Source: Nigrospora sphaerica (lineage: Eukaryota > Ascomycota > Sordariomycetes > Amphisphaeriales > Apiosporaceae). Taken from it: a stretch of DNA of 64,000 nt. Both the position numbers and the translations under genes were made by a program. A model generated the notes under the pieces. That model had not been told where the DNA came from. It made no database searches and saw nothing but the letters and a program-made list of their open reading frames with translations. Where the stretch lies: contig JAGVVL010000018.1 in the NCBI GenBank assembly GCA_018287875.1, forward strand, positions 434,001 to 498,000, written 5' to 3'. Below, one piece after another: positions 32,281 to 43,888 of this stretch. The first letter of the stretch is position 1. Every line of letters starts with the position of its first letter.

Positions 32281-33466
32281 TTATTATTATTATTATTGTT
32301 CTTACACCTAGCGACCTATCTAGGCCATGAGGACCCCCTGCGCATCTTGGCTTAGGAAAACCGTTCCGGGCTGACGTCCGGCCGGGTGAAAAACCTAGGT
32401 TCCGCTGCGTCGCACCGCTTCTATCTGCACTTTAACCTGCTATACCGAGATCGGGCTCAGCGCGCCCGCTTCCTAGCTGATGAGTTGATTCGCTAGCTGG
32501 AACATGTCCAGCCTTCCGGAGCGGAGTAGCCATCTCGCGATAATTCCTGCTTTTCCTAGGGTGTCGAGCATCCTGTCCGTGTCTATCGGTCCTCCTAAAG
32601 CTTGGACGAGATGCTCTCGTCTTTCTCTTTCCTGTGGGCAGAAAACGAGGATATACCGGACGGTCTCCCTGCCCTGACCGCAGACGCACCAGGGGCTGTC
32701 GAAGCCCGGGACCCTACGCTTAAAAAGGAAGTCTCGCAGCCCAATCTTGCCAGTCCTCGCTTGGACGAGGATGGAGCTCTCGGCCTTATGGAGTCCCTTA
32801 TGGAGCTTGAGGACGTGCTTGCCTGGCGGCATCTTAGTTGCTGCCGGGGTCCGTGCTGTTCGATTTTGCTGCGCTTGTTGCTATCTTTGAAGCCAGTCTC
32901 TCTCCTTAGCCTTATGTGTTGAGTCTCCAGCTAGCCATTCGCCTAGCCACCTCTTACGATCGGGAGCGTCGGGGCCTTTCGGTCTGCGCCGGCGAGTCGG
33001 TCTTGTTAGGATCCATCTAGCTGCGCTATCGCACCTTGCTTAGATAAGTGATGCGATACGCGGCTGTTAGAGCCTCTCTTCCGATGCCGCCACCCTTCTG
33101 TTAAGCCACGTGTCTAAGGGGGATACGTAAGCTTCCGTTTCTAGTACTGCAGTGGCCGTGGCTTTGAAAGCTCCTGTGACCTTTCGGAGGCACTCTGTCT
33201 GGACGTCGTTAAGTGCCTTGGCTCTATTTTTCGAGATCTGGCGGTGCCACTCTGAAGCTCCATAGCCTATCGCAGACCGTACGACGGCTGTATAGACTTG
33301 GCGGGCTCGCTGGAGAGACGCGCCCCATGTCGAGCCGGCTATCCGGTCTAGAGCATAGACCTGCGTTGTCATCTTCTTCGATATCGACTGGATGTGGACG
33401 TCCCAGCGGAGACGTCTATACACCTGGATGCCAAGGACGCGGCAGGAGTCTTCTGGTTCGATTTCG
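32281..33466 (-). mobile_element. 5'-truncated LINE copy D with 12-15-bp target duplication
   Basis: It runs on minus from the end of the reverse transcriptase through the C-terminal Cys/His motif to a (TAA)n tail at 32281-32300. It is bounded by the duplication GCGCTTTAGGGGTTA (32269-32283 and 33467-33481), whose last three bases merge with the tail. The coding remnants (33423-33067, 32832-32473) are relatively open. This is a textbook target-primed insertion with 5' truncation, 270 bp before the monooxygenase gene. Confidence 0.92.
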
Positions 33467-33750
33467 GCGCTTTAGGGGTTAGCGTGCTGGCGCGCGTCTC
33501 ACGATAGTCAATTCCGTTTGTGTGCCTCAGCAGCTAGACGACTGGAAGTACCGTATCCACACTAAATGTGTATAGTGGAGCCATACTAACTGTCCGGAAG
33601 TATGCCACTGCGCCGGGTTCAAGGAAAAGTCCGTCGCCCCGATCCCGAAATCGCTGTTCAAACATTGCTTTAAAAAAAGAACTCCTACCCTCTGGTCCCC
33701 GGGGAGGTGATTCATCCTAAATCTTTTGTTTTTCAGGTCGCCTTTAAACA

Positions 33751-36193
33751 ATGGAGGGCCGCAAGACCTTCAAAGTGATTGTGATTGGCGGCGGCGTCGG
33801 GGGATTGACGCTTGCCAACATGTTTCAAAAAGTGGGCATCGACTTCGTTGTCCTGGAAGCCTACCACGATATCACGCCCACCGTCGGCGCCAGTATTGGC
33901 CTCCTCCCCAATGGCCTACGCATACTGGACCAAATCGGGTGCTATGAGGCCGTCGAGGCCATGGCGAACGAACCGTTATTGTACGCTCATATTCGAGACA
34001 GCGCGGGAAAACCAATAAGCACTCTGCCGCAAGCCCAGGCCCACATTCGAAAGCGGTGGGATTGAACCCTTGAATCCCCGGTACTTCGGGTACGTAAACT
34101 AACCTCGATTGAAGACACGGATACCCAAGTTTGTTTTTCGATCGACAATGGCTTTTGAAGGCTCTTTACAGCAATCTGAAAGACAAAAGCCGTGTAATAC
34201 TGAAGAAGAAGGTCAAAAACATCCACCACCTCGCCGATGGCGTTCGAGTCACGACCGAGGATAGAGATACGTTTGAAGCGAGCATGGCGGTCGGAGTTGA
34301 CGGCATCCACAGCACCGTCCGAAAGGAGCTCAGTCGCCTAGCACAAGAACTGCCGTCAAGCATCTGCCCCTCGGGCGCTTTCCCACCCAGTCAAGAGGAC
34401 GAAATCCCTTGCTGGTACAAGTGCAGCTTCGGCACGGCTGAAAATGTTGACGGCTGGCCCGGACGGGAGCAATCTTACATTTTTGGAGAGGGGCGCTCTG
34501 CGCTCATCATCTCGGGGCCTGGGAGCCGTGTCTACTGGTTCATCTTTGTCCGCCTCCCCGAGGTCAAGCGCGGCCGAAGCATACCAAAGTACACCAAGGA
34601 AGACGAAAAGGAGTTTGTCAAGGAGTATTCCAACATGCGCCTAACCGAGACGCTCACCTGGGGTTCCATCTATGAGAAGAAGCTGAACTCAACTCTGACG
34701 CCACTACACGAGATGGTGTACAAAACTTGGTTTCAGAAAAGGGTAGTCCTTCTGGGCGACTCTATCCACAAAGTAAGCAATATTTCGGTCGAAGAAACCC
34801 TCCATCCCCTAGTCGGACGGATTCACTACGGCCTGCACAATTGCTAACGCCCGAGGCCCAGCCCAACCCCATCACTGGCCAGGGCGGAAACGGAGCGATT
34901 GAGACGGCCGCTGAGCTCGTGAACGCGCTGATGCAGGCCCGTGGTGAACATACCCACGGGCTTGATGGCCTGGGCGACGACGATTTCTCGCGCATCTTCG
35001 TTCAGATGCAGTCGGCACGGGATGAGCGCGCCCGGAAGGCCGTCGAGTCGGCACACCAGACGCAAGCCTTGATGGCGTCGGAGAGTCCCCTCATGACGAA
35101 AATGGCGGGCTGGGCCATGGGCCTGCTTCCCAACGCCCAATGGACCCTCCAACCCTTCTCGGATTCCATCGTGGGGGCCTCGCGCATCAAGTCGCTGCCG
35201 GTGCCGCACCGGCCCCGCGCCGTCCCATTCGAGGACGAGCGTCCCGCGCCGCCGGTGAAGCCGACGACATCCTGGACGGTCCGCGTCGCCTACACCGGCG
35301 CCATGTTGGCGGCCGCCATCTACGCGGGCCGCGCGGCGCCCGCTGCCGCGCCGGCGTCGGCCAGCTTGACGTCTCTATGGCGATCCACGGCCCCGATTCT
35401 GATGTACACCATCGAGGGCCACCGTGTGGGCCACCGGGCCTCCCTGCTGGGGGCGCCCAGCGCCGTGGCCGTTGGTCTTTACGGGCTCGGCATCGACCGC
35501 GCTGTTCCCGCCTATGCGCTCTTACATGCCTTCTTCTCCTTCGAGCTTCCGCCCCAGCGCCACATTCTGCCCCCGACCGCAAAGTCCATCTTCCAGGCTT
35601 TCGCTCTCAGCGGCCTTGCGTCCGCCGCCAAATTCTTGCTCGAGAGATACCGGGGCATCTCTCTCGGCCCGCGATCGGCTGTTGTCGAGTTCTCGGTACT
35701 TTTCCCTGCACTAGCTTGGGGGTTGTCCAAGCTCCGCAGCAGTGGCAAGAAGGCCAAAAGCTCCAAAAAGGAAGACGCCGTCGCAGATACCCTGCCATTC
35801 GAACAGTATGAGACCCAAGACCTGGCCTGTCTCCGGGCCTTGTACGTTTTGGCTTTTGGCGTTCAGGCCACGGCATACGTTGCCAGCGGCGCGCCCCTGC
35901 GCGTCGGCCATGCTCTTCTTGAGGGGTTTGGACCCGCGGTGAAGAACCCGTCAGCCCTCGTGGCGTCCCTGCCATATCTGCTGTGTGGCGGAGGACTCAC
36001 ATGTGCCACATGGATGGCTCAGAACCTGTATGCCGTCTGGGACCTGAGGAGCCTGGGCTATGTTAAGTCTATGGGGGCTTTGAAAGCGGCAGTGGGCGTA
36101 GCATTGGGCCAGATTCTTGTAGGGCCCGGTGCCATGTGGGCGGCGGTTTGGTGGTGGCGAGACGAGGTATTTGCTAGTAGCATGATCGCGTAA
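33751..36193 (+). CDS. PaxM-type FAD monooxygenase fused to a multi-span membrane domain
   Basis: Exons 33751-34055, 34115-34772 and 34862-36193 join in phase (764 aa). The introns have branch points CTAAC and GCTAAC. Residues 1-455 form a class A flavin monooxygenase: FAD-binding IGGGVGGLTLA near the start, HGYPSLFFDRQ, the DG motif VGVDGIHSTVR, and the second FAD motif VVLLGDSIHK followed by PNPITGQGGNGAIETAA. PaxM-like enzymes epoxidise isoprenoid tails in meroterpenoid and indole-diterpene pathways. After a linker, residues 470-764 contain about seven hydrophobic spans, including a conserved-looking MYTIEGHRVGHRASLL between spans, and end WWWRDEVFASSMIA. Standalone integral membrane proteins of this type include terpene cyclases such as MacJ, so a fused epoxidase-cyclase is possible but unproven. 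The frame is intact. No prenyltransferase or terpene gene is adjacent. Confidence 0.85.
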
Positions 36194-37559
36194 GGTATGT
36201 AGGTTTCCTCATAGTCTAAATTAGCGATAGGTTGGTAAAGCTCAGATTAAAGACTCTTAAAAGAATATGCACCTATATTACATTAAGTGAAACATTATGT
36301 GACTTGTCTGCCACGCAGAGAAAAACGCTCCTTTCATGCAAGCCTGCCAGCGCGACGGGCCGCCGTGCCGAGTCCCTATCTACCTCGCATTGCCCAGTGA
36401 CGTAACCGCGTGCGAACTTCGACGTCACCCTGTTCCCAATTGGTCATTTACCTTGCCGACTACACCACGAGGACTACGATGATTGTCTGCCTACTGCGAG
36501 CAAGCATTCAATCTGCTTGAGATGAGGAGGGCATCGTGGGCACTGCCCGAGGCATTTTCATTCTTGCATTCCCCGCCGCTGGCCTCTCCCGCCAATCCGG
36601 ACCCGAAGGTCTGGCCATCGGGGGCTACAGCGCCCTCTGGCCTTCGTATGGCATTACTCCACGTATTGCGGCTGCTCAGCCTGCTTCCAGTGCGCCCTCT
36701 AGACCACCCATGTGCCAGCCCCGTGGCTGCGCGCCGCTGCGTGGTGTTGCATCAGATCGCCGGACTGGGTTGACTTTCTACCCAGTATCGGTCGGGGGTA
36801 TCTCCACTCTTGATCAGAGAAAAGAAATGAGGGCGCATGCTGATTTGCCGCCTGTATGTCGTCAGCCGGCAAGCCCGATGTGCTCTTCGGTGAGCTACAC
36901 TCACCAGATACCGGACGGGGATTGATTGGCGGAACCGATAATGCCGCCGCCCAACGACTCTTACCGTGGCCAGAACTGGCTGCAAAGTCACGAGGCTCAT
37001 CGCCGTGCCGCGGCTCAAGGACGCCCGAGAAACGGGAGAAGATGCGGGGTTTGACACATGGTAACCGGTGAGAGAAAGGCGATACTATTCCCGCCAGTGT
37101 ATTTTCACAGAGCATGTGGAGCGCCGCGCGGCTGCATAGACCGAATTTTAGCGCTCGCCTCCTTCTATTCATCCATGTAGATGTGAAAAGCGACGCCAAT
37201 CACACTTGCAGCAGCTATATCGCCCTCGCCACTTGGATGGATTTCCGAACAGTGTCGGACATGAGCCAAGCCTCATGATAAAGTAAGTTTTCAACCACTG
37301 ATTCGTCTCATCCCAGAGAGAACTATGCCTAATGGTCCGCCTCGCGATGCAACTGGCAGCTCACATGGGCGTTATGAACAACGTGGCTGGCAGTAGAATA
37401 GCATATATAGGAATACACATCTGTATGTATCTAGCTGCTGCCCGATCAGTACCGGAATTCCCAAGGAGACGCGTTCATAGCCTCTTGATATATACCAAAC
37501 TGCATGATTAGTACACCGTTTGGTGACAATCCACAATTTTCGACCTGGCTTCTACTGAA
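36194..37559. other. Intergenic, no supported gene
   Basis: Frames at 36483-36925 lack recognisable motifs or splice sites. The region separates the monooxygenase from the kinase gene and probably holds the kinase promoter. Confidence 0.4.
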
Positions 37560-39428
37560 ATGCCACCACCCACCATCAGGGTCCAAACGCCGTCTGGCAA
37601 AGACCAAGTGACTCCATCGGCCCATCAACCTACAACAGAGAAGCAAGCATCCCTTGGGTCACAGTCTAAAGATGAATCGGATGAATGGCCCGATGCGCAT
37701 GCCCCTCCAGATACCTCCGACGACGAGTTTGACCCCGAGGACAACGACATGCCGCCAACTCCCTCGTCAGATCTTTCCGTCGATGAAGCACCCGGCTTGA
37801 TCCTCAGGAGGAACGCGGTGCGTCATGGAGCTGACTGGTTTTGGCCAGAAAAGCTCCTAGACCGCCTACTGTCAAGAAACGCGTTCGATGTGCTGATTCA
37901 GGGCCTGGAAACAAATCCGGCGACAACGAGGGGGTTGCAAAACAAGTCTTACCGCAAATTGATCGCCCTGCTTGTCCTGTTGTCCAAGGAGGCAGACATT
38001 GACCGCGTCATCCGGGAAGGCATTTCTGACGACTGCCTCCCATTGAGACTGCACAGAGCGCCCAGTGGCGAGCCACGACTCTACCGACAGGGTGATCGCA
38101 AAGCGTGCCTATCTTGCCTGGACCACCCGGCCAGAGAGGGATTTAGCCAGAGACAATGGCAACTGCTTGTGCCCTATTTCAAGCTCGATGCAAACTCCAA
38201 GGCGGAGCATCACACCCTTCCAAGAGGAACAATCCTTCCATGGAACGCGAAGGAGAGGAGGAAATCGGTGGATCACGTCGCGTATGGAGGGTATGCCTTT
38301 GTCCAAACGGTATCTATTCATGAAGATAGCCATGATTTCGGCCTCGTGTTGGAAAAGGTGCGTAAAAGGACACTATGAAAATCGCGTTCCTGCTGATATT
38401 TTCATCCAGATGAAACTGAGGGAAAAGAAACGCTACGCCCTCAAGTGTCTGAACCCAGCAACAGCCGACAAGTCCAAGTTCGTCAATGAACAGCAACAAC
38501 TAAACAGGTTCAGCGGATTTGCCATCGGAAACAGACATCTTGTCACTCTCCTTGCTTCCTACACTCTGGAACGGAAGTACTTCTTTCTGTTTCCCTTTGC
38601 CAAGTGCGACTTGTTAGCATACTGGGAGGACGAACACCCAGAAGGCACGTGGACGATAAAAAACGTTCACTGGGTGTCCGCGCAGCTGGTTGGGCTCATG
38701 AGTGCACTATCGATCATCCACAACCCTTCCCATGAGCACATTGGCCCAAAAGAGGAATGGGGCTACGCAAGACACGGAGACATCAAACCGGACAACATTC
38801 TGTGGTTCCCCACTACGGATGACTCCCAAGGCGTTCTTGTCATCTCCGACATGGGACTTTCCTCAATCAACCGTCTCCAGAGTCGCTCCGACATCCCAGG
38901 CAACAAGGTCGCCGGAGTGCCTGGATACTGCCCGCCAGAATGGGGGCCGGAGGGCAAAGTATCACGCAAGTTTGATATTTGGACAATGGGCTGTCTATAT
39001 CTTGACTTCCTGACGTGGCTTCTCAAGGGAAAGAAAGGTTACCGAGACTTCCTCAAAACCCGTGAGACCCCAGCGGAAACAAACACGTCAGTGTCGACAA
39101 ACGCCTTCTTCAACCGGCTTGGTGGATCCAATTTCACTATCAAGCCCGAAGTCACGGAGGTTTGTTGTCATAGCTCCCTGTTTGGCGCCTACATGCTAAT
39201 CTTGGAATACAGTGGATCCAATCACTCCGCGAGGACAGCCACAGCAGCGCATTTATCCACGATGTTCTGGGCATCATCCAGAAGGAAATGCTCGTGCCTG
39301 CATCAGAGAGAGCAGAATCCTCACAGCTGGCGAAGATGTTTGCCGACATCGACAAGAAACGAAGAGAGCATGAGGGTTCCCCAGAGTATTTCTTTGGCAA
39401 ACCAAGTAAAGCAATTCCTATCCGGTAA
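37560..39428 (+). CDS. Fungal orphan protein kinase-like protein, 587 aa
   Basis: Exons 37560-38357, 38410-39159 and 39213-39428 join in phase 0. Residues 1-85 are acidic and disordered (SDDEFDPEDNDMPP). Residues 90-265 are a helical N-terminal region shared with the kinase at 45322. The kinase domain follows at about 267-520: the ATP-binding lysine in RYALKCL, the catalytic loop RHGDIKPDN (HGD in place of HRD), DMG in place of DFG (VISDMGLSS), the CPPE box and DIWTMGCLYLDF. The C-terminus is helical (WIQSLREDSHSSAF...). The DMG change may alter metal binding, so activity is uncertain. The first intron sits just before the N-lobe lysine strand, as in the paralogue. Confidence 0.88.
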
Positions 39429-40627
39429 TAATTCCTGATCACGAGAGGAATAACATTATTACCACATGAGGTAGAAGTTTTTTCCCCAGGATATTGGTCA
39501 CAGTACAAGTCTTTAATTTTCCTTCTGGGTATAAAAGTTATGAGTTAGTTCTCGGAGAAGGGAGTCACTGTTCGAGACGATGCAGGATAGTACCCAGAAC
39601 CTTTCTGAAGAAACAATCAGTACTGAATATTTGCTCCATGCTAGTCAAAACACATTTACGATTATGCGTAAGGGTCATAATGTTCTGTCGCAACGACCTT
39701 GTCCAGCCTTCTCTCCTCACTCTAGAATACGGTTGGATCAGCAATGTCTGTGGAACCTGCGGATCCATTGCCTTTTACCGTGTTGAGCGCTCGAGGCATT
39801 GCAATCTGGAAGAAGCCACGCTCCCACTGGGGAAATGTCAGATCAAAAGAATATTGAAGACGCGGGCCAAGCGCTCACCTTGATAGATGTATTTTTGGGC
39901 CCAAACACGCCGTCTAAAAATTCCTGCAGGGCATTTAAAGCGGTATACGTGGCTCTGACATGCTTAAACGCCATTATGCTATGCTTTCGCTGCTCAAAGG
40001 ATAAGCAGAGCGGCAGAGCGATGTACGAGACGCGAAACTGAAAGACAATGATTTTCGGCTCTTATGTGATCGCATGAATGCCGCGGCTATCTGCTTATCA
40101 GAAAATCATGGGTGCTCACGCAGAGACTCGCACGGGTGCTGGGCGCTTTGGTCGGGCGATCAGGCGCGTTCGAGCGTTCAAATAGGTAGCCAGGCGGTCA
40201 GCCCGCCAGCCAGTCAGGGCGGCCGGCGAGGCGTCAGGCTCTCGGGTGTTTAGGCATGAAGGCGTTCGGTGTGGCAAGAGACGATATATCATTGGCTGAC
40301 GCTGGCGGGCGGTGCATGCGCAGTGCACGGGCATGCATAAGCAAGCATACTCGGCGGTGGCGTGGCCCGGCATCTCACGGCACACACAACGCGCTGACCG
40401 ATTCGACCCATAGAAGAGGGGGTGTGTGGCTGTGAAGAGCGTCGCCTACATGACAACTGCGACGCGCAGGACCTCCGGGTGGCCGGGAGTTCTCGCAGGG
40501 CACTGCCTTCCCTCAAAAGAAATCTCAATCTACTCCCTGCCCTTATGCATGCTTCCTCGATCACATTTTGATCAAGTCGGTAGGAAACGGAAGTTGGGGC
40601 AGGTTTCGTGTTTCTCCCCATTGCACG
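39429..40627. other. Intergenic, no supported gene; short GC-rich block
   Basis: No family resemblance on either strand. 40120-40400 is markedly GC-rich, with repeated GGCGG/CCGCC words. Confidence 0.4.
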
Positions 40628-42661
40628 ATGAACTGGATTAAAGACGACGCTGGAATCAGCGAATGGGATCTGGACAAGATCTACAAGTACGATGAAAAAC
40701 CGGCCATTGTTGCAACGCTGCGCCTGGGTCACATAGTAAGTATGAATGTCAAGCATGTTGGAAGCCAAATGACTAACCATTGCGTAGCCAGTGATTTCCG
40801 TTTTGGAGACAGAAAAGGATTGGGATGTCCAGCTAGCTCGGGTGGGTATCCTCTGACTTCCCTAGAGGCCATGCCGCCAGATCAAGCGACTGAGACTCGT
40901 GACCAGGAGTGTCCTGATTACATCATTAATGCCAGGCCGGGTATTATTCTCGTGTAAGAACTCAGGATATCCCGAGCTGTTGAGCATCGAGCTGACTATA
41001 CTTTAAAGCCTGGCCCCACGTCCAGGCCAAACACGACCCTCGCCAGCGAGGCAGGTTCCGTGTGACCAATGGTTGAAACTTGACCATGGGGAAAGAAAGG
41101 AGTGGGAGGAGACAGAGGGTTTGTCAACCAGTCTCTCGCAACTTGAAAGAGTTCTCACGGTAAACCGCAGATATTCCAGCTACGGACAGCCAAAGGGGTG
41201 CCAGATCTGTGCCCTTCTCTAAAGAAACTTTCCGGAAGATCACACGCCGGCTACGAATACATGCCTCGATAAGTTCGGCAATAAGCCGTACTGATGTACC
41301 GGTTATCTCTTCTGTAGAGGTACAGATGACGGATCTGAGTGGCAATTCGCATTGCGCGTTAGGTATTTAACCACGCTGAGGCTTCTGGACGACGTTCTTT
41401 TAACGTTGTGATAGTCTATAACTGCCGCTCCTCGAACGCCTGGCCAGACGATATGGCGCTGTCCGTCACGCACTTCCCGCACCTCGACCTTACCTTTGCC
41501 ATGTGGTTTGGCTGTACTTCTCCTGTGGAACGCGACATCATTCATCGCCTATCTACCGTCACGTCGGACGCCACCCACCCCCTACTTCTACCAGGAATAT
41601 TTGTCGAGGTGGAGAGATCGCGACACATAAGGATTGCGGACTCAACCATTGCCGAGATGGAGAGCCGCATTTCCGAGCTGAGCTTCCGCCCCTCGCATAT
41701 CGATGGAGCATTCGACGCCGACGCCGATACAAGACATGCACAAAGGACATCGGCGTGGATGAATACCTCCTATCTCAAAAACCACCTAATCAGCTGGAAG
41801 GAGCAGCTGGATAAGATGGAGCTCCATATAGACGAACTGAAGGCTACCATATTCAGGGCGGATCGCTCGGAAAAGATGGCCGGATTTTTTGTGCCACCCG
41901 GCGATAGCATCATTGCCGAGCATTGTCAGAACCTTTCAGATCGCGGCAAACAGGCAACTGTACTATCCTTGAACAGTTTTTCTTCACCCGAAAGCGCCCA
42001 AATGCGTCTTAACTGGCAATACGATGGCCAAACTCCCAGGGGAGGTTGCGAGCGATGCGGCTACATTGAATACTACGACAGGCCCGACGAACAACTGCAT
42101 AAAGAACAAATGAGCACCATAGGGGACAGGATTGCGGGAAGACTGCGGGCCATTCGGGAAGAATACGACGGCAAGATACGAGACTGTACGATCAGAGTGG
42201 ATGGCATGTCCATGGCAACGCAATGGGTGCGTCCTATCTCTGTGGGCAGTATTTGTTCTATGTCCACTGCTGACCCTTTTCTAGGCCCAGGGAGAGACCA
42301 ACCTTGCAATTGCCCTAGCTACTAATCGTGACTCTAAGCATATGAGATCAATCGCCCTCGTTACGATGATATTCCTACCCGGTACACTGGTTGCCGTAAG
42401 TAGCCCCCATGCCTTGTCTTGATAGAGTAGAGGAATCTCGATTGGTTAACAACCTACTCTCAGAGTATCTTCTCGATGACATTCTTTCAGTGGGATAATG
42501 ACGCTGAATCAACGGTTTCCAATTTCTTCTGGGTATATGTGGTTCTTACTGTGGTTTTCACAGGTCTTACGGTGGGGTCTTGGTGGTACTTTGTTGTATA
42601 TCGCCAACCACATCGCAGGAAACTGTCATCTGATGATTCTATGTGCTTGTCAAATAGATAG
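40628..42661 (+). pseudogene. Decayed CorA-like membrane protein gene
   Basis: The 5' exon (40628-40735) and the splice at 40736-40797 (branch GACTAAC) are normal. The next ~600 bp then carries in-frame stops near 40854, 40863 and 41008 and frame breaks near 41220 and 41370, although family blocks survive (DWDVQLAR, QWLKLDHGERKEWEETEGL, TFRKI). From 41408 the frame is open to 42226, then spliced 42285-42395 and 42464-42661. This 3' part has DATHPLLLPGIFVEVER, a coiled region with IREEYDGKIRDCTIRVDGM, and SKHMRSIALVTMIFLPGT before the first membrane span and FSMTFFQWD before the second, as in fungal CorA-like proteins that lack the canonical GMN. These are predicted two-span membrane proteins of uncertain transport role. 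It is probably a pseudogene, though its 3' half is still well preserved. Confidence 0.72.
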
Positions 42662-43387
42662 CTAGGTGCGACCATATCGCCAAAAGATAATTGAATTGTC
42701 CCGCGTTGACGCTCGGCACATTACATTTCGACCCCGGGTCGTTCTCTTCCGTCTCCCGAACGCTCTTTTCCAGTCTCTGGGTACTCTACATATGCCTTTT
42801 TACACCTTTGTTTTGACCGAAGGATTCCCTGCATGTTTCCCTCACTAAGGTTGTGTTTGGAGGGTTTTTGCCTTGTAGACTCCTTTGCTAGCTACTTCGC
42901 TGGATACTGGTACCATTCAAAACTCGGCACCCGTATTGGAATGGAATAAAGCACGATCCGGAATTCTTTCCGCTACGACGGCGTTACGGAGATGAGAGCG
43001 CCAGTAAGATCCCCCGGCCCCCCGAAACATTAACGATCGTACAGCGCCCATCCCATATGCTTCTTTGGGATAGCGAGCAGAAGTGAAACGCTATAAGAAG
43101 TCAAAGACCCCCCATCATACAAAATGCTTTTCCGCCCTCCTCCCTCCTTCCCTCCTCCTCGCTGCTTGGACTATTGTCTTAGTGTGCTCCCGGCAGGCCC
43201 GTGCAACCCAGAGCCATGTCTGTTATGGCCAGACCCTTCGATCCGGGGAACACTTGCGATACAGCTCTTGCTGGAGGGGTATTAGCGACCGATCAGTCAG
43301 TGATGGTCGGGTGGTGCAACGAACGATATCCACTTTCTCGGTCGATTCAATCTTGTAGCAGTTATGACGCATCTGGTGTAAAGCATG
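42662..43387. other. Intergenic, no gene seen
   Basis: Short frames only. Confidence 0.4.
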
Positions 43388-43888
43388 TTAATGACAGCCG
43401 AATGGACCAATGAGCAGGCTTCTCACCTCAACACGGAATTCTGCGCCGCCAAGCAGCTCGGCCAGCTTCAATTTGAGGGTTTGCGGTGTCGCATATTTGG
43501 TAGGCATCTCACACTCCATCCATTCCTCCCGGGGTGTCACCGATAATTTGCTTGATGTCGAAACATCTTTCGTCGTTCTCTGGGGTGTTACTGACGCCTT
43601 GCTTGATGTCGAAACATCTTTCGTCGTTCGTGGAGCGGACATGAGAAGGAGATGCAGCCTGACTATTCGTAGCGTATCGTTAGTAAACAGCGGTGAGCGT
43701 GGAAATCGACTGGTTCTCGAGCGTGGGGCAGTGGTTATAGAGCGCCTACCTAAACACATTGCAGACAGCCTCGCACCCCAAGACATAGCATGCCAATGGT
43801 GGGTGGGAAATACAGTGGGTGTCCCGGTAGAATTCGCTTGGATCATGTCATTTCCGGCTCGGGGCCGCCCACCCATTAGTGGCATCAT
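43388..43888 (-). CDS. Hypothetical protein, 166 aa, with a 17-residue tandem repeat
   Basis: Open on minus from ATG at 43888. It contains two consecutive copies of a 17-residue unit (RTTKDVSTSSK-SVTP) encoded by an exact 51-bp period, then EEWMECEMPTKYATPQTL and KLKLAELLGGAEFRVEVR, which looks like folded protein. A frame on the opposite strand (43410-43931) covers the same DNA; I prefer minus because its C-terminal part looks more protein-like. It may be the terminal exon of a larger gene. Function is unknown. Confidence 0.35.
   Translation of the reverse strand: MMPLMGGRPRAGNDMIQANSTGTPTVFPTHHWHAMSWGARLSAMCLGRRSITTAPRSRTSRFPRSPLFTNDTLRIVRLHLLLMSAPRTTKDVSTSSKASVTPQRTTKDVSTSSKLSVTPREEWMECEMPTKYATPQTLKLKLAELLGGAEFRVEVRSLLIGPFGCH
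43531..43632. repeat. Two-copy 51-bp tandem repeat
   Basis: Units 43531-43581 and 43582-43632 share the core cttgatgtcgaaacatcttt. A period of 51 bp keeps the reading frame. Confidence 0.8.

Noticed and set aside
34844..35811. Several long open frames on both strands inside the monooxygenase gene
   Set aside because: These are by-products of the GC-rich third positions of exon 3; none has motifs or its own splice signals.
40841..40866. A 24-nt intron (GTGGGT...CCTAG) removing two stops in the CorA-like gene
   Set aside because: Shorter than any credible fungal spliceosomal intron, and further stops downstream would remain.
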